Origin: DATLFP01 sp035540955
Lineage (GTDB): Bacteria > Actinomycetota > Acidimicrobiia > Acidimicrobiales > CADCSY01
Direction of reading: 5' to 3'
NCBI GenBank assembly: GCA_035540955.1
Contig: DATLFP010000158.1
Span: forward strand, 1 to 23,754
DNA: 23,754 nt
Position 1 is the first letter of the stretch. Each line of letters begins with the position of its first letter. The notes beneath the pieces are model-generated. The model made no database searches, was not told where the DNA came from, and saw only the letters and a list, made by a program, of their open reading frames with translations. Both the position numbers and the translations under genes were made by a program. Below, piece after piece: positions 1 through 8,507 of this stretch.

Positions 1-31
1 GGTGCACCGATGGCCGCGTGGGCTCGGGGAC

Positions 32-61
32 TACCGTCTGGCGGTGGCCGGACGCCGGTGA
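32..61 (+). promoter_or_regulatory. Putative leaderless promoter and 5-codon leader ORF
   Basis: A TACCGT hexamer at 32-37 fits the actinobacterial -10 consensus TANNNT. Exactly 6 nt later lies GTG (44-46), which opens a tiny ORF reading V-A-G-R-R and stopping at TGA 59-61. That stop overlaps the GTG at 58 that I take as the start of the BTAD regulator (GTGA). The layout suggests leaderless initiation on the mini-ORF followed by coupled re-initiation. This rests on spacing alone; the mini-ORF is too short for any coding statistic. Confidence 0.35.
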
Positions 62-3000
62 CCAGGCCGTTCCGCACCGAACCGCCCCGTCCGCCGGTGG
101 GCGGCCTGCTGCGACCGCGCCTGCTGGCCTTGCTCGCGCGCCGGTGGGAGCAGCGGGTCGTCGTCGTGCGAGGGGCCGCCGGGCTCGGGAAGACGACGCT
201 GCTCACGCACGCCGTCCGTGAGAACCGGCTGGCGCCCCGGGGGATCGACGTGTGGCTCACCGCCGACGACGCCGACGGGGACGCCGCCACCCTTGTCGAT
301 GGCCTGGCGGTGTCGCTCACTGCCGCCGGCCTGCCGGTGGCGGGCGGCGACCTCGACGCGGTGGTCGCCGCCGTCGTTCTCGCCGCACCGTCGGCGGTGT
401 GCCTCGTCGTCGACGACGTCCACCGGATCCCGACCGGCTCGTCCGGCGCCGCCGTGCTCGACCAGCTGATCGACGTCCTCCCCGGCCACGCCTCCCTCGT
501 GCTGGCCGGTCGCGGTGAGCCGCCCGTCGCCCTCGCCCGCCTCACGGCCCAGCGCCGTGTCGCCCGCGTCGACGAGGACGACCTCGTCTTCACCGCAGAC
601 GAGCTGGAGGCGATCTCTCGGGATGGCGCGCTCGCGGCCACCGGTGGGTGGCCGGCGCTGGCGGCCCTGTCGTCGATGGGGCGGAAGGCCGACGTGCGTG
701 CGTTCATCACCGAGGAGGTGCTCGCCGGCCTCGACGCCGAGCGTCGCGACCTCCTGTTCGCGCTGGTCGCCGTCGGCCGGCTCGGCCCCGCGCTTGCGCG
801 CCACCTGCTCGGTCGTCCCGTCGACCTCGCCGCCGAGCTGAGCGGTGTCCCGCTGCTGCACACCGGGGACGACGGCACGGTGGTCCCCCACCAGCTCTGG
901 ATCGACGCCGATCTGGTGCCGCCCGACCGAGGGGTGGCGCTGCGCGCCGCCGCCGCCGAGTGGCATGAGCAAGCCGGTGACGACGAGGCGGCGCTCGACC
1001 TGCTCGACCCGGGATCGCCGGCGGCGGCGGCCGTGCTGCGCCGGCTGGCGATCTCCGTCGCGCCCGCACCCACCGCGGTCGTGCGACGGTGGCTCGACCG
1101 GCTGCCGGCGGCCGTCGCCGACACGCCGGCCGCGCTGCTGCTCCGCGCCGTCGTGCTCCGGGCCGAGGACCCGGGCAGCACCGCGCTCGTCGACCTGCTG
1201 GAGCGGGTGGTGGGCGCCGCCCGGGTCGCCGGTGACGGCGAGCTCGAGACGGCGGCGCTCGCTCACCAGGGGTTCGTGGCCAACCTGCGACGCGACCCGG
1301 GACGGCTGGCCGCCGTGCTCGCCCGGGTGGCCGAGCTGGCGGCCGCCGGCTGCGCGCCTGCGCTTCCCCTCGCCGCGCTCGGCCGGGCGGCGATGGCCAA
1401 CGCGCGGCAGGACAGCGACGCGGTGCTCGCCGAGCTCGAGCGGGTCGACGCCGGTGCGCTGCCCGGCTCCCTCGGTGCGGTCGCCGAGTTCCTCCGGTCG
1501 AACGCGCTGCTCGACCAGGGCGACCCTGCCGCCGTGGACGCCGCGCGGCGATGTCGGGCCACGGGACCGCCGCTGCCGGGCATGGCCGACATCGAGTTCC
1601 GTGCCCGGTTCCTCGCCGGCGATCTCGACGACCTCCTCGACGCCGAGGTCCCCGGGACGGCGGGCGACGCCGACCCGCGCGACCAGCTCATCGCGTGCGT
1701 CGTCGGCGCCGGTGCCGCGGCGATGGCCGGTCGCCACGCCCGAGCTGCTGAGCTCGCGGCGCGCGCCCGCCGGCTCGCCGGCGACGAAGGAGGGGTCGAC
1801 CAGACCCGGTTCAACCTGCTGCTCGTCGACGCCCTGACGGCGTTCCACCGCGGTGACGACACCGCCACCGGTTCGGCGCTCGCCGAGCTGATCGCCGCCT
1901 TCCCGCTCGACGGGGCGTACCGATCGCGGTTCCGCCCCCTCCTCGTGCCGCTCTACCTGACGGCCCCGGCGCGGCGCGCGGAGGTCGCGGCGCTCGTGAC
2001 CGGTCCGATCTGGCGCGACCACCTCACCGTCGCCCGGCTGCTGGCCGGTGAGGTGGGTCCTGGCGAGGTCGACTGGCCGGCCCCCGGGATCATCCTCACC
2101 GCGGCCGGCGTCACCGGCGCGGTGCGGCTGATCACCGACGCCTGGTCGGTGCGGCCCGCCGAGGCGCGGTCGCTGCTCGACTGGCTGCACGAGCGCCTCC
2201 CCGACGAGACGACCGACGCGCTGCGCCGGCTCGCGTCACCGCCGGCGGCGACGATCCTCGGCACCGTCCCCGTCCGCCCCCGCGCGACACGCCACCTGCT
2301 CGTGCTGGGACCAACCGAGCTCATCATCGGCCGCGAGCGGGTGGACAACGCCGACTGGCGGCGCGAGCGGGTGCGGTCGCTGCTCGCCTTCCTCGTCGTG
2401 CATCCCACGACGACGCGGGAGGCGGTCATGGCGGCGCTCTGGCCGGATGCCGATCCGGAGTCGGCGCGGGGCAGTCTGCGGTCGACGTTGAACCGGTTGC
2501 TGAAGGTGCTCGAGCCCGAGCGCCGGGCGGGCGACGCCGCCTGGTTCGTGCGGACCGAGGGCTCGCGGCTCCGCCTCGTCACCGGCGAGCATCTCCGCGT
2601 CGACGTCGAGGAGTTCGAGCGCCATCTCGCCGCGGCACGCGCGGCCGAGGACGCCGGCGCGCCGACCCTCGTCATCGAGGAGTCGCTGGCGGCCGTCGCG
2701 CTGTGGCGGGGCGACCACCTCGCCGACGTCGCCGCCGAGGAGTGGGCCCAGGGCGAGCGCCAGCGCATCCGGTCGGCGTTCTGCATGGCCGGCACCCGGG
2801 CCGCCGAGCTGCTCGTGGCCGACCGCCGCATCGACGAGGCGCTCAAGACCGCCGGGCTCGTGGTGGACGCCGAGCCGTACGCCGACGGTGCCTACCGCGC
2901 CATGGTCGCCGCCTACCGCGCCGCCGGCGACGCCGCCTCCGCCCATCGCACCGAAGCCCGGCTCACGGAGGTCATGGCCGAGCTCGGCCTCGACCCCTGA
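58..3000 (+). CDS. STAND/MalT-like ATPase with C-terminal wHTH-BTAD (SARP-type) transcriptional regulator
   Basis: Large signal-transducing transcription factor. Numbered from GTG 58, a P-loop GAAGLGKT lies at 39-46 and a Walker B VCLVVDD near 114-120, as in MalT/LAL-type STAND ATPases. A long Ala/Leu-rich helical region resembling TPR repeats follows. The C terminus carries an OmpR-like winged helix (from about residue 746, with VRSLLAFLVVHP and ALWPDADPESARGSLRSTLN) and then a bacterial transcriptional activation domain (BTAD). Such proteins are thought to couple nucleotide-dependent oligomerisation to promoter activation; the ligand and target genes are unknown. In classical SARPs the DNA-binding and BTAD part comes first, so this order is reversed. 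An in-frame ATG at 10 would add 16 residues. I prefer GTG 58 because the TACCGT hexamer lies inside that extension and the Pro-rich RPPVGGLLRPRL lead-in typical of the family begins soon after. It is convergent with the next gene. Confidence 0.85.
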   Translation: MTRPFRTEPPRPPVGGLLRPRLLALLARRWEQRVVVVRGAAGLGKTTLLTHAVRENRLAPRGIDVWLTADDADGDAATLVDGLAVSLTAAGLPVAGGDLDAVVAAVVLAAPSAVCLVVDDVHRIPTGSSGAAVLDQLIDVLPGHASLVLAGRGEPPVALARLTAQRRVARVDEDDLVFTADELEAISRDGALAATGGWPALAALSSMGRKADVRAFITEEVLAGLDAERRDLLFALVAVGRLGPALARHLLGRPVDLAAELSGVPLLHTGDDGTVVPHQLWIDADLVPPDRGVALRAAAAEWHEQAGDDEAALDLLDPGSPAAAAVLRRLAISVAPAPTAVVRRWLDRLPAAVADTPAALLLRAVVLRAEDPGSTALVDLLERVVGAARVAGDGELETAALAHQGFVANLRRDPGRLAAVLARVAELAAAGCAPALPLAALGRAAMANARQDSDAVLAELERVDAGALPGSLGAVAEFLRSNALLDQGDPAAVDAARRCRATGPPLPGMADIEFRARFLAGDLDDLLDAEVPGTAGDADPRDQLIACVVGAGAAAMAGRHARAAELAARARRLAGDEGGVDQTRFNLLLVDALTAFHRGDDTATGSALAELIAAFPLDGAYRSRFRPLLVPLYLTAPARRAEVAALVTGPIWRDHLTVARLLAGEVGPGEVDWPAPGIILTAAGVTGAVRLITDAWSVRPAEARSLLDWLHERLPDETTDALRRLASPPAATILGTVPVRPRATRHLLVLGPTELIIGRERVDNADWRRERVRSLLAFLVVHPTTTREAVMAALWPDADPESARGSLRSTLNRLLKVLEPERRAGDAAWFVRTEGSRLRLVTGEHLRVDVEEFERHLAAARAAEDAGAPTLVIEESLAAVALWRGDHLADVAAEEWAQGERQRIRSAFCMAGTRAAELLVADRRIDEALKTAGLVVDAEPYADGAYRAMVAAYRAAGDAASAHRTEARLTEVMAELGLDP

Positions 3001-3010
3001 ACCCCGGGCT

Positions 3011-3050
3011 CGGGCGGTGGTTGTGCCGCGATTCGCGGAAGCACCGCCCG
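3011..3050. terminator. Nested hairpin between convergent genes, likely bidirectional terminator
   Basis: Perfect 9-bp arms CGGGCGGTG (3011-3019) and CACCGCCCG (3042-3050) enclose a second perfect hairpin, CCGCG-ATT-CGCGG (3026-3038). It fills the 57-nt gap between two convergent stop codons. There is no T-tract on either side, which is common for actinobacterial terminators. Confidence 0.6.
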
Positions 3051-3057
3051 AACGCGA

Positions 3058-3648
3058 TCAGGCCCGGCGCTTGGTGACGGCCCAGACCGTGGGCACGCCG
3101 ACCACCCAGGTGCCGAGGCCGAGGAGGATGAAGGCGAGGCCGAGGCCCATCACCAGGTTCGAGACCTGGAACGCCATCACCGACGTGTAGAGGCTCGTCT
3201 GCAGCGCGGAGGCCTGGAAGGCCACGTTGCGCAGCGGGTTGGCCACCGGCTGGCCGTTGTCGCCGATGACCGCCTCGTCGGCGTCGTTGGTGCCGGCCGG
3301 GTCGCCGTCGGGCGTCATGAACCGGCCCATCTCGGCGTAGCCGAGGCCCCCGGTCGACTCCCGCGCGTGCTGCTCGATGATCTCGGCCATCGACTCCGCG
3401 GTCTCGACGCTGTTCACCAGCGTGTTCGGGATCGACGCGTCCTCGGGCGTGACGATCTGCTGCAGCTCGAGCTTGTCGCGCACCTGGTTGCGGGCGTCCA
3501 TGCCCTCCTTGAGCGCGTACGCGCCGCCGATCACCATGAAGAGTCCGGCGATCGCGACGGTGAGCCACGCCAGGTTGCGCAGCCGATCGACGACGCCGGT
3601 GTCGGACGTGGCCGCGGCGGTGTCGGTGCCGGGACGGTCGCTTGCCAT
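3058..3648 (-). CDS. Hypothetical two-helix membrane protein
   Basis: A 196-residue protein I cannot assign to a family. A polar N terminus rich in Asp, Thr and Ala (1-22) is followed by a hydrophobic segment at about 27-46. A hydrophilic domain at about 48-150 contains acidic stretches and a GDNGQPVANPLRN motif, and a second long hydrophobic segment lies at about 160-190 before a KRRA tail. With two helices and both termini charged, a cytoplasmic N and C terminus with an extracytoplasmic central domain is likely. The ATG at 3648 has a good ribosome-binding site (GGAGGGA, 7 nt upstream), unlike many genes here. It is divergent from pyruvate kinase with 113 nt between starts. No catalytic motif is visible. 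Confidence 0.75.
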   Translation of the reverse strand: MASDRPGTDTAAATSDTGVVDRLRNLAWLTVAIAGLFMVIGGAYALKEGMDARNQVRDKLELQQIVTPEDASIPNTLVNSVETAESMAEIIEQHARESTGGLGYAEMGRFMTPDGDPAGTNDADEAVIGDNGQPVANPLRNVAFQASALQTSLYTSVMAFQVSNLVMGLGLAFILLGLGTWVVGVPTVWAVTKRRA

Positions 3649-3749
3649 CGATGATCCCTCCAGGGGGTCGTTGGGGCGGCAAGAGCACGCCTACCCACCC
3701 TCGTCCCTACCACACGTCCGTTCGGCGCGACGGCGGCGACGGATCCCCC

Positions 3750-3755
3750 TACCGT
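3750..3755 (+). promoter_or_regulatory. -10 hexamer of leaderless pyruvate kinase promoter
   Basis: TACCGT ends 6 nt before the GTG at 3762, so the predicted transcription start coincides with the start codon. No Shine-Dalgarno sequence precedes the GTG and no convincing -35 is visible. Confidence 0.5.
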
Positions 3756-3761
3756 GCGTTG

Positions 3762-5207
<1,446 letters not shown>

Positions 5208-5216
5208 CGCTCGTAC

Positions 5217-6425
5217 CTACGGCGCAGGTGCCGGTGCCGGCCCGATGTAGACGGCCCGGGGCCGGAACCGCAGGCGGTGCTCGTACTCCTCGATGGCGTG
5301 CCCGAGCCAGCCGACGACCCGGGCGACGGCGAAGATCGCCTCGCCGGCGCCCTCGATCATGCCTGCCGACTCGGCGAGGTGGGCGAGGGCCACGTCGACG
5401 TTCGGGAACGGGAGCTCGCGGGCCGCCATGGTGTCGACGATCTCCGCGACGGCCCGCGTCGTCGGGGACGAGCGACGCGTCGAGAGCAGGTCGAGGAGGA
5501 CCTCGGCCCGGGGGTCGCGGTGCCGGTACACCCGGTGACCGAAGCCGGGGACGAGCCGGCCACCGGCCAGGCGTGCCCCGATGGCCTCGGCGGCGCTGGC
5601 ACCCTCGTCGCGCACCTCGCGCACGAGGGCCCGCGCCTCTTCCGAGGCGCCGCCGTGCAGCGGTCCGCCGAGGGCGGCGAGCCCGGCTTGGACGACGAGG
5701 TACGGATCGGCCCACGTCGAGGCGGCGACGCGTGCCGCCAGGGTCGACGCCGCCAGCTCGTGGTCGGCGAGGAGCACGAGCGTCGCGTCGAGCACCTCGA
5801 GGTCACGACGCGACGGTGGGCGGTCGGTGAGCCGGGGCCACAGGCGCGCCGCGACCGCATCGGCCGTGGCCTCCTCCTGGCGGAGGGGGAGCGACGCCAC
5901 GACGGCGGCGATGATCGAGCGGCCGGTGGCCGCCACCGCCGCCGGCCGCCGGTCGTGGCGCAGCGGGTCGGCGGTCCGGATGGCGGCGAGCACGGCGCGC
6001 ACCCGGTCGACGTTCGCCGTCCCGCTCAGGCCGCGGGTGACCTGGTGCACGGCGCGCGCCAGCTCGGGTGACGCCGTGATCGGCTCCGGGGTGCGGTCGC
6101 CGGTCCACAGCCACGACGCGATCGCCTCGAACGTCGACGTGCGTGCTGCGTCCTCGACGTCCCAGCCGCGGTAGTAGAGGCGACCTTCGGGGTCGAGCAG
6201 GGTGAGGCTTGACTCCACGATGATCTCGAGCCCGCCGGCCCGGCCACCGCCTCCCCGCTGACGCGCCGCGAGGCGCTCGACGTCGGCGCGGAGGTAGCGG
6301 CTGCGACGCTCGCCCGGTGTGCGCTCGCTGCTGATCAGGCCGCGGCTCACGTACGCGTAGAGCGTCTCGGCCTTGACCCCGAGACGGCCGGCGGCCTGCT
6401 CGGCGGTGAGCCACATCGTCGCCAC
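5217..6425 (-). CDS. Citrate synthase-family protein with N-terminal MerR/excisionase-type HTH
   Basis: 402 residues. Residues 4-58 (WLTAEQAAGRLGVKAETLY, then VSRGL and RSRYLRADVERL) form a MerR/excisionase-like helix-turn-helix. The rest is a citrate synthase fold that would condense acetyl-CoA or propionyl-CoA with oxaloacetate. Catalytic residues are present: His257 in GPLHGG, His297 in GFGHRVY, Asp344 in NVD, plus DPR at 304-306; a further His222 lies in DHELAAST. The enzyme is therefore probably active and may also bind DNA; that dual role is inference. The start is GTG 6425, 6 nt after TAGGGT on the minus strand (leaderless pattern); an ATG three codons inside is the alternative. It is divergent from a second citrate synthase gene across 80 nt, and the intergenic palindromes are an obvious candidate target for its HTH. 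Whether it makes citrate or 2-methylcitrate cannot be told from sequence alone. Confidence 0.87.
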   Translation of the reverse strand: MATMWLTAEQAAGRLGVKAETLYAYVSRGLISSERTPGERRSRYLRADVERLAARQRGGGGRAGGLEIIVESSLTLLDPEGRLYYRGWDVEDAARTSTFEAIASWLWTGDRTPEPITASPELARAVHQVTRGLSGTANVDRVRAVLAAIRTADPLRHDRRPAAVAATGRSIIAAVVASLPLRQEEATADAVAARLWPRLTDRPPSRRDLEVLDATLVLLADHELAASTLAARVAASTWADPYLVVQAGLAALGGPLHGGASEEARALVREVRDEGASAAEAIGARLAGGRLVPGFGHRVYRHRDPRAEVLLDLLSTRRSSPTTRAVAEIVDTMAARELPFPNVDVALAHLAESAGMIEGAGEAIFAVARVVGWLGHAIEEYEHRLRFRPRAVYIGPAPAPAP

Positions 6426-6431
6426 CCGCCC

Positions 6432-6467
6432 ACCCTATACCTTGATGCAATCAATCTTGACGAGTCA
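6432..6467. promoter_or_regulatory. Divergent promoter/operator region with overlapping palindromes
   Basis: On the minus strand TAGGGT (6437-6432) lies 6 nt before the GTG of the HTH-citrate synthase. Immediately upstream, TTGAT-GCA-ATCAA (6442-6454) is a perfect inverted repeat that sits within the expected -35/-10 spacer of that promoter. It overlaps TCAA-TC-TTGA (6451-6460), which in turn overlaps TGAC-GA-GTCA (6458-6467). On the plus strand TTGATG (6442-6447) and TCATCT (6465-6470), 17 nt apart, could be a weak promoter for the CBS-citrate synthase. MerR-type regulators typically bind between -35 and -10, which matches the HTH fused to the adjacent enzyme. Binding itself is inferred. Confidence 0.5.
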
Positions 6468-6505
6468 TCTGGCGAGAAGGCACGATCGGGGCGAAGGGAG
6501 GCCAG

Positions 6506-8026
6506 ATGGCCACGAAGACCGTTGCCGAGGTGATGACCGCTCCCGCCCTGCTGGCGGCGCGGGACGAGACGCTGAGCGGGGCGGCGGCGCGGATGGCGGA
6601 GCGGGGCGTGGGCTCGGTGGTGGTGGTGGAGGCCGGGCGCCCGGTCGGCATCCTCACCGAGCGCGACGTGCTCCGGGCTGCGGCGGCGGGCGCCGACCCC
6701 GGTACGACCACCGTCGAGCGGTGGATGACCGCTGATCCCGAGTGCCTCGACACCGAGGCGTCGATCGACGACGCCTGGCGCCAGCTCGGCGAGCGCGGGT
6801 ACCGCCACATCCCGGTGGTGGCGGGCGAGGAGTTCAAGGGGATCGTGTCGATGCGCGACCTCGTGACGCTGGCGCAGCTGCGGCCGGCCGGCGAGCCGGC
6901 GATCGTGGCCCCGCCCGGCCTGAAGGGCGTCGTCGTGGCCGAGACCGCGCTCGGCGACGTGCGGGGCAGCGAGGGCTTCTACCACTACCGCCAGTACGCC
7001 GCGCCGGAGCTGGCGGCGACCCGATCCTTCGAGGACGTGTGGCACCTGGTGCTCGACGGCGAGCTGCCCACGCCGGCCGAGCGGGCGGCGTTCGCCGCCG
7101 AGATCGGGCCGGCGCGGCACCTGCCTCCGGAGGTGCACGAGATCCTTCCGGCGCTCGCCCGTTCGACGACGCCGATGGACGGCCTTCGCACCGCGCTCTC
7201 GCAGCTCGCCGGCACCCTCGAGCTGCGACCGTCGCTCGACGTCGACCGCGATGCGCTCCGGGCCGACGCGCTCCGGCTGAGCGCGGCCGCGCCCACGATC
7301 ATCGCCGCCCTCCACCGGCTGCGGCTCGGCCTCGACCCGATCGCCCCTCGCGACGGGCTCGGTCATGCCGCCGGCTACCTCTACATGCTCGACGGGGAGG
7401 AGCCGGCGCCCGAGCGGGCCCGGGCGGTGGAGCAGTACCTGATCCTCGCGCTCGATCACGGCTTCAACGCATCGACGTTCACGTCGCGGGTGGTGACCTC
7501 GACCGGTGCCGATCTCGGCGCCGCGGTCGTCGCCGCCGTCGGCGCCCTGTCCGGCCCGCTCCACGGCGGCGCCATCCACCGGTCGCTCGACACCCTCGAC
7601 GCCATCGGGAGCGCCGGGCGCGCCGACGCCTGGGTGCGCGACGCGGTGACGCGCGGCGCGACGATCATGGGCTTCGGCCATCCCGTGTACCGCACCGCCG
7701 ATCCTCGCTCGCTCATGCTGCGGACGGTGGCCGAGCGGCTCGGCGGCGACCGTGTGGCCCTCGCCGTCGAGGTCGAGGCGGCGGTCGAGCGCACCCTCGC
7801 GGAGCTCAAGCCCGGTCGCGAGCTGCACACCAACATCGAGTGGTACGCGGCCGTCGTGCTCGAGACGTGTGGGCTCCCGCGCGACCTGTTCACCCCGACG
7901 TTCGTGTCCACCCGCATCGTGGGATGGTGCGCCCAGGCCATCGAGCAGGCCACCGACAACCGCATCATCCGGCCCAGCGCGCGCTACACGGGGCCGCCCC
8001 CGCCCCAGCCGGTCCCCGAGCCCTAG
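6506..8026 (+). CDS. CBS-domain/citrate synthase fusion protein
   Basis: 506 residues. The N terminus holds two CBS motifs (about 8-60, with GVGSVVVVEAGRPVGILTERDVLRA; about 72-128, with YRHIPVVAGEEFKGIVSMRDLV), forming a Bateman module that in other proteins binds adenine nucleotides or S-adenosylmethionine. A citrate synthase domain follows from about 140 to the end. Catalytic His353 (GPLHGG) and His392 (GFGHPVY, then DPR) are present. The third catalytic position, normally Asp in NVDFY, is Glu445 in NIEWY. My recollection is that some actinobacterial citrate synthase 2 proteins also carry Glu there. A ribosome-binding site (AAGGGAGG) lies 4 nt before the ATG. The CBS pair suggests allosteric control by energy charge, which is inference. 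Divergent from the HTH-citrate synthase, with which it may share an operator or assemble. It could instead be a methylcitrate synthase. Confidence 0.88.
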   Translation: MATKTVAEVMTAPALLAARDETLSGAAARMAERGVGSVVVVEAGRPVGILTERDVLRAAAAGADPGTTTVERWMTADPECLDTEASIDDAWRQLGERGYRHIPVVAGEEFKGIVSMRDLVTLAQLRPAGEPAIVAPPGLKGVVVAETALGDVRGSEGFYHYRQYAAPELAATRSFEDVWHLVLDGELPTPAERAAFAAEIGPARHLPPEVHEILPALARSTTPMDGLRTALSQLAGTLELRPSLDVDRDALRADALRLSAAAPTIIAALHRLRLGLDPIAPRDGLGHAAGYLYMLDGEEPAPERARAVEQYLILALDHGFNASTFTSRVVTSTGADLGAAVVAAVGALSGPLHGGAIHRSLDTLDAIGSAGRADAWVRDAVTRGATIMGFGHPVYRTADPRSLMLRTVAERLGGDRVALAVEVEAAVERTLAELKPGRELHTNIEWYAAVVLETCGLPRDLFTPTFVSTRIVGWCAQAIEQATDNRIIRPSARYTGPPPPQPVPEP

Positions 8027-8048
8027 GAGGGCGGCGATACTGGGAGAC

Positions 8049-8111
8049 GTGAGCGACCGGAGGGAGCGGGGCCCGAGCGGCCCGGCCGCAGGCCAGGAGC
8101 GGGAGACGTGA
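8049..8111 (+). other. Putative 20-codon leader ORF upstream of the DUF2237 gene
   Basis: A GTG at 8049 lies 7 nt after GATACT (8036-8041), a near match to TANNNT. It opens a 20-codon Arg/Glu/Gly-rich frame ending in TGA 8109-8111, which overlaps the GTG (8108) of the next gene as GTGA. The segment GGGAGACGTGA occurs both at 8042-8052 and at 8101-8111, so the two initiation regions look duplicated. Its GAGCGACCGGAGGGAGCG stretch resembles low-complexity intergenic repeats common in actinobacteria, so the peptide may have no function of its own. Confidence 0.3.
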
Positions 8112-8506
8112 ACGAGCGGGAGCGCAACGTCCTCGGGGGCGTGCTCGAGCCGTGCGGCACCGATCCGGTCACCGGCTTCTACCGCGACGGCTGCTGCAGC
8201 ACGGGGCCCGAGGACCGGGGCAGCCACACGATCTGCGCGGTGGTGACGGCGGAGTTCCTCGAGCACCAGCGGTCGATCGGCAACGACCTGTCGACGCCGA
8301 TGCCGCAGTACCGGTTCCCCGGCCTGTCACCGGGCGACCGATGGTGCGTGACGGCCGTCAACTGGCTGCGGGCCCATCACGACGGGATGGCGGCGCCGGT
8401 GGTGCTCGCCTGCACGCACGAGCGCGCCCTCGACATCGTGCCGCTCGAGGCCCTGCAGGAGCACGCCGTCGACGTCCCCGCCGACCCCGGCTCGCTCGCC
8501 GACTGA
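8108..8506 (+). CDS. DUF2237 family protein
   Basis: A 132-residue protein of the widespread uncharacterised DUF2237 family, recognised by NVLGGVLEPCGTDPVTGFYRDGCC near the N terminus, GSHTICAVVTAEFLE, GNDLSTPMPQYRFPGLSPGDRWC, and the C-terminal THERALDIVPLEALQEHAVD. The conserved cysteines (Cys in LEPC, the CC pair in DGCC, ICAVV, RWCV) are all present, hinting at metal or redox chemistry, but no biochemical role is established that I know of. No membrane segment or signal peptide is seen, so it is probably cytoplasmic. The start is GTG 8108, overlapping the stop of a putative leader ORF. It lies 81 nt after the CBS-citrate synthase stop and could be cotranscribed with it. It converges with the next gene with a single base between stop codons. 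Confidence 0.88.
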   Translation: MNERERNVLGGVLEPCGTDPVTGFYRDGCCSTGPEDRGSHTICAVVTAEFLEHQRSIGNDLSTPMPQYRFPGLSPGDRWCVTAVNWLRAHHDGMAAPVVLACTHERALDIVPLEALQEHAVDVPADPGSLAD

Positions 8507-8507
8507 G

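Noticed and set aside
31..2190. 719-codon minus-strand ORF opposite the BTAD regulator
   Set aside because: Composition is Arg/Gly/Val/Glu-rich without any fold or motif; it mirrors the strongly supported plus-strand gene, a usual effect of very high GC content.
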